Below are positions 1-4,413 of a stretch of DNA of 11,369 nucleotides, piece after piece. The notes beneath the pieces were generated by a model that saw only the letters and a program-made list of their open reading frames with translations, was not told the DNA's origin and made no database searches. The DNA comes from Methanomassiliicoccales archaeon (GTDB taxonomy: Archaea; Thermoplasmatota; Thermoplasmata; Methanomassiliicoccales; UBA472), in assembly GCA_028679935.1 (NCBI GenBank), contig JAJRAL010000021.1, positions 1 through 11,369 on the forward strand, written 5' to 3'. Numbering within the stretch: position 1 is the stretch's first letter; every line of letters begins with the position of its first letter. The translations under genes and the position numbers were made by a program.

Positions 1-57
1 AGATGTCTCGGGTTCGAATCCTTTGTCAAGAAGGCGAACATCCCGACGGGCCCGCCA
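1..57 (+). tRNA. 3' part of an intron-containing tRNA (probably tRNA-Lys)
   Basis: Only the 3' end lies in the window. The T-stem 5' strand TCGGG is at 8-12 and T-loop bases TTCGAA at 13-18. A 22-nt intron occupies 19-40. The T-loop and stem resume with TCCCGA at 41-46, followed by the acceptor 3' strand CGGGCCC (47-53), discriminator G54 and an encoded CCA (55-57). The intron fits a textbook bulge-helix-bulge: outer helix TCGGG/CCCGA, central helix TTCG (13-16)/CGAA (35-38), 3-nt bulges AAT and CAT, and an inner helix CCTT/AAGG. Cutting after the second base of each bulge restores a perfect T-arm, so the intron sits between tRNA positions 59 and 60. The deduced 5' acceptor strand GGGCCCG with G73 suits archaeal tRNA-Lys. 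The anticodon is outside the window, so the identity is inferred. Confidence 0.85.
19..40 (+). other. tRNA intron in the T-loop (position 59/60)
   Basis: This is a 22-nt intron flanked by the short direct repeat ATCC, so the junction is ambiguous by sequence alone. The bulge-helix-bulge geometry sets it at 19-40. It has its own 4-bp inner stem (20-23 with 31-34) closing a 7-nt loop. The position is non-canonical: most archaeal tRNA introns lie at 37/38. Confidence 0.85.
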
Positions 58-75
58 CTTTTCCGCAAGCAAAGA

Positions 76-83
76 TTCATAAA
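76..83 (+). promoter_or_regulatory. possible TATA box for eL41/tRNA-Trp
   Basis: TTCATAAA lies about 45 bases before the eL41 start codon. A start site near 105 would leave a short leader containing the GGAGAGG Shine-Dalgarno element at 113-119. It is a weak match to the archaeal TATA consensus. Read-through from the upstream tRNA is the alternative. Confidence 0.4.
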
Positions 84-124
84 CGCCTAGTCAATCTGGG
101 CAGACTACACGTGGAGAGGCCTTA

Positions 125-232
125 ATGAAGAGAAGTTCACGCGCATGGAAGAAGAAAGGCAAGCAGCGCTGGAAGTGGCGCAAGAAGAAGATGCGCCGCC
201 GGAAGCGTGCACAGAAGATGCGCAAGCGGTGA
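125..232 (+). CDS. rpl41e: Large ribosomal subunit protein eL41
   Basis: A 35-residue open frame starts at ATG 125, preceded by GGAGAGG at 113-119, five bases upstream. The product consists almost entirely of lysine, arginine, tryptophan, methionine and glutamine, with a core WKWRKKKMRRRKRAQKMRKR that matches the single arginine/lysine-rich helix of archaeal and eukaryotic eL41. Archaeal eL41 is usually about 25 residues, so this copy carries roughly a ten-residue N-terminal extension (MKRSSRAWKK). An internal methionine start is unlikely, because none has a good ribosome-binding site and each would remove the conserved tryptophans. In eukaryotes eL41 is a bridge peptide between the subunits. 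The gene lies between two tRNA genes. Its stop codon is only 11 bases before tRNA-Trp, which suggests one shared transcript. Confidence 0.85.
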   Translation: MKRSSRAWKKKGKQRWKWRKKKMRRRKRAQKMRKR

Positions 233-243
233 CGATCAACCAT

Positions 244-412
244 GGGGGTATGGGGTAATTCGGTATCCTCGCGGGCTCCAGTTAATTGGGTGTGATCGCT
301 AACGGGTGCTGATCGGTGATGACTAACTGGAGCGGTGACCCGTTGATTCGCGCGGGGTAGCTCCCCGCGTGGTGGAAACCCGCTGATCTGGGTTCAAATC
401 CCAGTGCCCCCA
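244..412 (+). tRNA. trnW: tRNA-Trp (CCA) with a 96-nt intron
   Basis: Acceptor strands GGGGGTA (244-250) and TGCCCCC (405-411) pair fully, with discriminator A412 and no encoded CCA. The D-arm follows at 251-270. The anticodon stem is GCGGG (271-275) with CCCGC (379-383), and the T-arm is CTGGG-TTCAAAT-CCCAG (388-404). The anticodon CCA is at 278-280, so the tRNA reads UGG. A 96-nt intron (282-377) interrupts the anticodon loop between positions 37 (G281) and 38 (A378), the canonical archaeal site. The central bulge-helix-bulge helix, CTCC (276-279) with GTGG (372-375), has one mismatch, so the motif is relaxed. No TATA box is visible between eL41 and this gene, so transcription probably reads through from eL41. 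Confidence 0.93.
282..377 (+). ncRNA. Box C/D guide RNA-like intron of tRNA-Trp
   Basis: The intron shows C/D guide architecture: imperfect box C GTGATCG (292-298), box D' CTGA (309-312), perfect box C' GTGATGA (316-322) and a degenerate box D GTGA (335-338). The spacers are 10, 3 and 12 nt. The guide TAACTGGAGC (324-333) is a perfect 10-bp complement of precursor bases 275-284, which span the anticodon loop and the 5' exon/intron junction. Counting five bases upstream of box D gives G330, which pairs with C278, that is C34. Known tRNA-Trp introns of haloarchaea and other euryarchaea carry a C/D RNA that directs methylation of C34. A terminal stem can form from 282-290 with 339-346. A separate 7-bp hairpin, CGCGGGG/CCCCGCG (351-369), lies near the 3' splice site. 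The D' target is unclear. Confidence 0.7.
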
Positions 413-504
413 CATTCCTCTCTAGGCATGTGGCCAACTGCTCTTCTTGTTGCAGTTGAGCCCTGCGCGCCGGTCTTTGCGGGTGCCTGACCGTCAGAAA
501 CCCA

Positions 505-825
505 CTACAGGTCGATCATCACTTCGTCGCCCTCAATCGTAACCGGATAGGACTTCAGGTCGTATGCCACCCCGAAGGGGTACGCGGGCTTCTTCATCAT
601 CTTCCCGTTGCGGACATCGTACTCGGTGCCGTGTTCAGGGCATTTGACATTGTTGCCGACGAGCTTACCCTCCCAGAGCTTGCCGTTCATGTGGGTGCAG
701 ATGCCCTCGATCGCATACAACTTGCCTTCGAGGTTGACCACCAGAACCATCTTCCCGTTCGCATTGACTCCGGACAGCTTGCCGAGAAGGAAATCCGTCT
801 GCTTTCCGATCTTCACCTTGGCCAT
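505..825 (-). CDS. Rieske-type [2Fe-2S] ferredoxin
   Basis: This 106-residue soluble protein has the Rieske cluster-binding pattern: C43-T-H45 in the first loop and C62-P-E-H65-G in the second. These cysteines and histidines would bind a [2Fe-2S] cluster. No signal peptide or membrane anchor is visible. The protein is the size of a single ferredoxin domain of the kind that supplies electrons to Rieske oxygenases or acts as a small NirD/BphF-like electron carrier. The two extra cysteines that form a disulfide in the high-potential Rieske proteins of cytochrome bc complexes are missing, so a low-potential soluble carrier is more likely. No partner oxygenase or reductase lies nearby. No clear Shine-Dalgarno element precedes the ATG. 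A TATA-like GAAATACC (minus strand, about 856-864) would fit a very short leader. Confidence 0.9.
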   Translation of the reverse strand: MAKVKIGKQTDFLLGKLSGVNANGKMVLVVNLEGKLYAIEGICTHMNGKLWEGKLVGNNVKCPEHGTEYDVRNGKMMKKPAYPFGVAYDLKSYPVTIEGDEVMIDL

Positions 826-953
826 CGAGACACCGGAGTCGGTGTTCCACCTGCTGGTATTTCAGCCCTGCGATGAGATGGCACGTCCAGGAAGCATATG
901 GTGGGACCGGGTCCACGCAATCTGGCGAAGCGATCTTGGAACCCGAGGAAAGG

Positions 954-959
954 TTTATG
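954..959 (+). promoter_or_regulatory. possible TATA box for the DUF5654 gene
   Basis: TTTATG follows an A/G-rich BRE-like stretch (GAGGAAAGG). A start site near 983 would give a leader of about 20 bases that contains the AGGAGG element at 993-998. Confidence 0.4.
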
Positions 960-1004
960 CCGTCAAGGATAGAGATTATCTATAAACGATATAGGAGGGG
1001 AAGA

Positions 1005-1253
1005 ATGGCTGACAAAGCATTCCGCATACAGGTATTCGAAACCGTGGCGGCACTGATGACCGCGGCCTTCGGCCTGCTCGCCGCACTCGCTTGGAACGGG
1101 GCAATCAGCTGGGCAGTGACGACCGCCCTCGGGACGGGTAACGAAGGACTTGGGCTTTTCATCTATGCCATACTGGTGACCGCCCTAGCCGTGATCGCCA
1201 CAATACTGATCGGTCGCTCGCTGGCCAAGATGAAGACAATCGTTGCGAAGTAG
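1005..1253 (+). CDS. DUF5654-like small membrane protein
   Basis: This is an 82-residue protein. The start at ATG 1005 is chosen because a strong Shine-Dalgarno element, AGGAGG (993-998), precedes it; longer in-frame starts at 873 or 957 have none. A conserved-looking amphipathic entry, FRIQVFETVAALMTAAFGLL, leads into a first membrane helix (about residues 11-35) containing the motif ALAWN. A second helix follows at about 48-70, and the C-terminus is basic (RSLAKMKTIVAK). This layout matches what I know of the archaeal DUF5654 family, which has no established function. Both helices are long enough to span a membrane. The gene stands alone with a T-rich stretch after it at 1278-1293. Confidence 0.75.
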   Translation: MADKAFRIQVFETVAALMTAAFGLLAALAWNGAISWAVTTALGTGNEGLGLFIYAILVTALAVIATILIGRSLAKMKTIVAK

Positions 1254-1277
1254 ACATCGTTCCAGCGCCAAAACCCC

Positions 1278-1293
1278 TTATTGTTTCTATTTC
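1278..1293 (+). terminator. possible T-rich terminator after the DUF5654 gene
   Basis: TTATTGTTTCTATTTC begins 24 bases after the stop codon. Archaeal transcription often ends in such T-rich tracts without a hairpin. The rest of 1254-1574 shows no convincing gene: the open frames there have R/H-rich or otherwise improbable composition. Confidence 0.4.
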
Positions 1294-1543
1294 TGGTCAC
1301 GGGCCGGCCGCAAGTATGACCAGGGCCATGCAGAGGTAGCTGACCAGTACCCTCGTACGGAGCCTCATGGACGGCTGCAATCATTTCCAACGAGCTGATC
1401 ATATCTTATTCTTGGCTATGTCGCGGGCGCACGAAGCGTCCAGGAAAGAGGCAGTTCAGAGCCCGGCGTCAATGGGAATATGCTCTCGCCGAATCTCGGC
1501 CACGATCGCGCCCCCCGTTCGTGGAGGTGCCAGGGCTGCGCAA

Positions 1544-1551
1544 ACAATAAA
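1544..1551 (+). promoter_or_regulatory. TATA box placing a leaderless start at 1575
   Basis: ACAATAAA is centred about 27 bases before ATG 1575. That is the normal TATA-to-transcription-start distance in archaea, so the transcript would begin at or next to the start codon. No ribosome-binding site is present, which fits leaderless initiation. Confidence 0.5.
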
Positions 1552-1574
1552 GCGTCATGTGACTCTCCGGGTTC

Positions 1575-2441
1575 ATGACGGACGCGGGTGGCATCGCAGC
1601 AAAGATAATCGCGGTTTCGGTCGTTGTGATGATCGTTGCTGCAATCATTGCAGTCACCATGGCCCCGCCCCCGGTCACCAATCCCGATCTCGCAAGCAAC
1701 ATCGGGCTGAACGACGGGAACACATTCAGCTACTCGGCAGCTGGCACCTTCAATGGCAGCGCCGTCGTCGGCTCGCTGAACACCTCTTTCGCGCAGAAGA
1801 GCTGGACGTTCCAACATATCCTCACATCGAGTCACGAGCTCAACGACATACTGAGCTCATGGGCCCCGTCAACCGTGCTCCAGATGGGCCCGATGAAGTT
1901 CGCGACCCCGTTCGGCCTGAAGGACGTCGTCTGCACCTTCGCCCTGTGGCTGTTGCCGGGAGGGGTCGGCATGGCGACGATGAGCTACATCGGCGTCAAT
2001 CCGAACATCGCCTATGGGTTCGCCGTGAACGCACCTGGGCTGCACCTGATGTTGACCCTGAACCAGACGAACAACGATCACGTCAAGACCGACAATCACA
2101 ATCCGATCACCTGGCGCAGCCCGGTCACCGGTCCCACGCCCCCCACACAGGGAGGTTCGAACCTGAACGCGGCATGGGGATCCCATTCAACATGGTTCTA
2201 TGCGCCGAACGGCGGGCACATCTTCTACAACATCACCGGCGAGAAGGTGGACATCTGCGCGTTCTCCGAGACCAACCTCAGGTCGATGGCCGAAGGCGGA
2301 CCGTTTGCATACAACGTCCAGGTCACGAGGGTCGGCGCCGGGAACGAATCGGGCGATGCGGTCGTGCCGTCCGGGCTCTTCATGATCGTGATGGGGACCC
2401 GCGGATTGATAGAGGGCTCGTATTGGTACTCCATCGTCTGA
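1575..2441 (+). CDS. Membrane-anchored exported protein of unknown function
   Basis: I do not recognise this 288-residue protein. Residues 7-29 form one long hydrophobic helix, suggesting a signal anchor. It is followed by a proline-rich linker (PPPVTNP) and an extracellular domain of about 250 residues. That domain is rich in glycine, serine, threonine, asparagine and tryptophan, with several N-glycosylation sequons (NGS, NTS, NQT, NIT, NES). Such composition is typical of archaeal surface proteins with beta-sheet domains. A central segment, FALWLLPGGVGMATM (about 122-136), is hydrophobic but probably belongs to the domain core. There is no lipobox, sortase-like tail or recognisable enzyme motif. 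The overlapping frame from 1367 is R/H/C-rich and is rejected. The start ATG has no Shine-Dalgarno element, but a TATA box 27 bases upstream supports leaderless expression. Confidence 0.75.
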   Translation: MTDAGGIAAKIIAVSVVVMIVAAIIAVTMAPPPVTNPDLASNIGLNDGNTFSYSAAGTFNGSAVVGSLNTSFAQKSWTFQHILTSSHELNDILSSWAPSTVLQMGPMKFATPFGLKDVVCTFALWLLPGGVGMATMSYIGVNPNIAYGFAVNAPGLHLMLTLNQTNNDHVKTDNHNPITWRSPVTGPTPPTQGGSNLNAAWGSHSTWFYAPNGGHIFYNITGEKVDICAFSETNLRSMAEGGPFAYNVQVTRVGAGNESGDAVVPSGLFMIVMGTRGLIEGSYWYSIV

Positions 2442-2511
2442 GGAGCGACCTCTGAACCGTTGGGGGTTGTCTCTGAACGTGAGGGCGACCCGCCTTGGAT
2501 CTCTGCGATTC

Positions 2512-2540
2512 GGGACGGAATCGAAAGGGGACGGAATCGA
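2512..2540. repeat. Tandem 13-bp direct repeat
   Basis: GGGACGGAATCGA occurs at 2512-2524 and again at 2528-2540, with a period of 16 bases. It lies in the spacer between the exported-protein gene and the PIN gene. A shorter echo, TCTGAAC, also occurs twice, around 2451-2477. The function is unknown. Confidence 0.6.
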
Positions 2541-2600
2541 GTCGGATTGGGCTCATGATCGCCAATTCGTATCGGTTCCCGTGATATGCCAGAGAAAACC

Positions 2601-2607
2601 TTTTTCT
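2601..2607 (+). terminator. possible T-run terminator
   Basis: TTTTTCT lies 160 bases after the exported-protein gene. It is the only clear T-run on the plus strand in the 2442-2751 spacer, so it may end that transcript. The rest of the spacer has no supported gene. Confidence 0.3.
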
Positions 2608-2714
2608 AATGCCCGGCCTCATCGGGTTCGGGGGGCCCCCGTGGACCTTCTCCAACTTCCCCACCATAAACATTAGTTCTTTCGGGGGCTCCTCACACAG
2701 ATCATCGAAAGGTA

Positions 2715-2730
2715 CCGCGGGATCCCGCGG
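2715..2730. repeat. Perfect 16-bp palindrome downstream of the PIN gene
   Basis: CCGCGGGATCCCGCGG equals its own reverse complement. In RNA it could form a 6-bp GC stem with a GATC loop. It lies 21 bases beyond the stop codon of the minus-strand PIN gene. It could stabilise the mRNA end or bind a dimeric protein. No T-run follows it on the minus strand, so it is not a classical intrinsic terminator. Confidence 0.6.
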
Positions 2731-2751
2731 CCCGCTGAGGCAATGGAAGGC

Positions 2752-3867
2752 CTATTCGATGGCGGCGAAGTCGACTTCGCGCCTGAGCCTCTCGCAGACG
2801 GTGTTCTGCCGCGCTAGCTCCGATGCGAGCGGGGAGGAGTCCTCGAACTCAAGTCTCACTCTTTCCGCGTGGTAATCGTCCGCCCGCTTTCCCGCCCAGT
2901 CGCCGTACACCCTCACACCGAGCCCGGTTATGCCTATGACCCCGAACATGATCGAGAGGTCGTAGAGGAACTCGACGAAGAGCCAGGGATCGTACGGCAC
3001 CATTCTGGGCAGCTCGTGCCCGTAGCGAAGGATCATTGTCGGCAGCCTCGAGGCGCTGGCGGCGGCCGAGGCCTTGTCGTCCGCGGACAGGAAGAGCATC
3101 CCGACGTTCTCCTCCTTGGCGTGGTTCGAGAGCGAGCGGACGATCTCGCCGTCGCGCTTCTCCTTGTCCTCGTTCCACGCCCCTCCTGATACGTCCCAGA
3201 CGGCGTACCGCTCGCGTATCGCCGCGATCTCCGTTTGAGCGTTCAGCGCCTTCCGGCCGTCCTTCATCAGGCAGTTGGTTAGAGCGCCGACGAGCCGCGG
3301 GCTCTTGAAAGCCCGTCTCAGCACCTCGAGGTCCGCGTCGCGGTACTTCCTTCCCACCTTCTCGGAGATCTCCAGTTCGACCAGGTTCTCGATCACCAAC
3401 TGCAGGTGGGAGGCGTCGAACTCCGGTATGCCGCAGGTGTCGCTTGCGAGCGGCAGCCGGCTCATCAGGCGATGGTAGGCGAGGTTCGTGTCTATCGCCA
3501 CCATCGTACGCGCGGGGTGGAGCGCCGATCCCGCCCGCCTGGTATCGATGGTGCGAAGCTCCGCCTCGATCTGCTTGAGGTTCTCCGGGGGGACGAGGAG
3601 CGAGCTCTCCATCGCGTCCTTGAGGTCCGAGTACGAAGGTATCTCGCGACCGAGCAACGGGTCCGCCACCTTTGTTTGTACTTCGGAGTAGGCGGCGTCG
3701 AACTTGCCCCTCTCCACGATCCAGTCGACCGAGGGCTTGGTGAGGTTCACTCCCATCAGGTCCAGGTCGAGGAACGGTGATGTGACAACGATGTTCGACC
3801 GCTCGGTGCGGATCCCCTGGTTGAGGAGCGCGGTGAGGAATGCCTTCCTGACGATCAGTTCGATCAT
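2752..3867 (-). CDS. PIN-type nuclease with hydrophobic C-terminal segment
   Basis: This 371-residue protein appears to have three parts. Residues 1-118 form an N-terminal region I do not recognise. Residues 121-290 look like a PIN RNase domain. It has MVAIDTN with D126 after the first strand, acidic residues E160/E164 in the next helix, D239 in KRDGEIVRSL, and D263 in the strand-end motif FLSADDK. That supplies all the acidic positions expected of the metal-binding site. Residues 296-321 are strongly hydrophobic (core LSIMFGVIGITGLGV) and could be a single membrane helix or a buried core helix. A charged tail follows. The ATG is preceded by GGAGG (3875-3879), and the gene overlaps the CARF-like gene by four bases (ATGA), so the two are translationally coupled. 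PIN proteins cut single-stranded RNA, and the CARF neighbour suggests a regulated nuclease. The alternative is a toxin-like PIN in another pathway. Confidence 0.75.
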   Translation of the reverse strand: MIELIVRKAFLTALLNQGIRTERSNIVVTSPFLDLDLMGVNLTKPSVDWIVERGKFDAAYSEVQTKVADPLLGREIPSYSDLKDAMESSLLVPPENLKQIEAELRTIDTRRAGSALHPARTMVAIDTNLAYHRLMSRLPLASDTCGIPEFDASHLQLVIENLVELEISEKVGRKYRDADLEVLRRAFKSPRLVGALTNCLMKDGRKALNAQTEIAAIRERYAVWDVSGGAWNEDKEKRDGEIVRSLSNHAKEENVGMLFLSADDKASAAASASRLPTMILRYGHELPRMVPYDPWLFVEFLYDLSIMFGVIGITGLGVRVYGDWAGKRADDYHAERVRLEFEDSSPLASELARQNTVCERLRREVDFAAIE

Positions 3868-4364
3868 CGCTTCCCCTCCTTCCGACCGTCACTGAGCTCC
3901 TTGACGATGTCGTGCGGATGCTGGAGGAACAATGGTATCTCGACGTACGGGCGGTTCGCGTTCTTCAGCGAGGCGATGTGAAGGTAGAGCACCTTGTCGA
4001 ACAGCTGCTGGTTGAAGCCGGAGAAGACGGAGCCGAGGACGAGCGCCTTCTTGCCCGGCGTGACGTCGAGGGCGATCGAGTTGCCCCTGCCCTTCTCCTC
4101 CTTGGCGATCTTCGTCACGAGGTCCGCCACCGCCCTCACGTCCTCGTCGTCGACGATGTGCTCCTGGACATCTCCTCTTCGTCCATAGGAATCGAGCAAC
4201 GAGCGGAGCATCGCCTCGGCAATCTTCGCCTGCGACGAGTCACATCCGGCGGTGAGCACGTGGATTCGGTCGGGGAGAAATCCGTGGTCGATGATCGCCG
4301 CCCAGGCCGAATTGAACAGTCCCCAGGTGCTCCTGCCGTAGAGCGTGATCAGTACGTTTCCCAC
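3864..4364 (-). CDS. Stand-alone CARF-like Rossmann-fold protein
   Basis: This 166-residue protein starts at GTG 4364, preceded by AGAGGG (4370-4375) with five bases of spacing. Longer in-frame starts run into the kinase gene and add an unlikely sequence. A first strand, NVLITLYG (3-10), leads to a helix. A second strand, IHVLTAG (34-40), follows, with a conserved-type threonine at its end. After another strand, HIVDDEDV, comes IALDVTPGKKALVLGS (97-112). The D-x-T-x-G-x-K signature there resembles the ligand loop of CARF domains, which bind cyclic oligoadenylates in type III CRISPR signalling. A last strand, KVLYLHIA, completes the fold. There is no effector domain in the chain. The effector is probably the overlapping PIN gene. 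A different nucleotide-binding Rossmann family is possible. Confidence 0.65.
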   Translation of the reverse strand: MGNVLITLYGRSTWGLFNSAWAAIIDHGFLPDRIHVLTAGCDSSQAKIAEAMLRSLLDSYGRRGDVQEHIVDDEDVRAVADLVTKIAKEEKGRGNSIALDVTPGKKALVLGSVFSGFNQQLFDKVLYLHIASLKNANRPYVEIPLFLQHPHDIVKELSDGRKEGKR

Positions 4365-4413
4365 TTCGACCCTCTGGCACAGGATTCGAACGGGCGGTAG
4401 AAAAGGCTGCCGA

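Noticed and set aside
1254..1574. A small gene in the spacer before the exported-protein gene, for example from ATG 1419
   Set aside because: The candidate frames have no Shine-Dalgarno element and run into the rejected R/H-rich frame. Only a T-rich terminator and a TATA box are supported.
1367..2455. A 362-codon plus-strand frame overlapping the exported-protein gene
   Set aside because: It is rich in arginine, histidine and cysteine with no domain pattern. The 288-residue frame has a clear membrane helix, a sensible exported domain and a well-placed TATA box.
2380..2673. A 97-codon minus-strand frame in the spacer
   Set aside because: It overlaps the end of the exported-protein gene, has no ribosome-binding site and shows improbable composition.
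4370..4400. A T-arm-like sequence (GTTCGAATCC on the minus strand) upstream of the CARF-like gene
   Set aside because: The flanking bases cannot form a T-stem or acceptor stem, so it is a chance match and not a tRNA.
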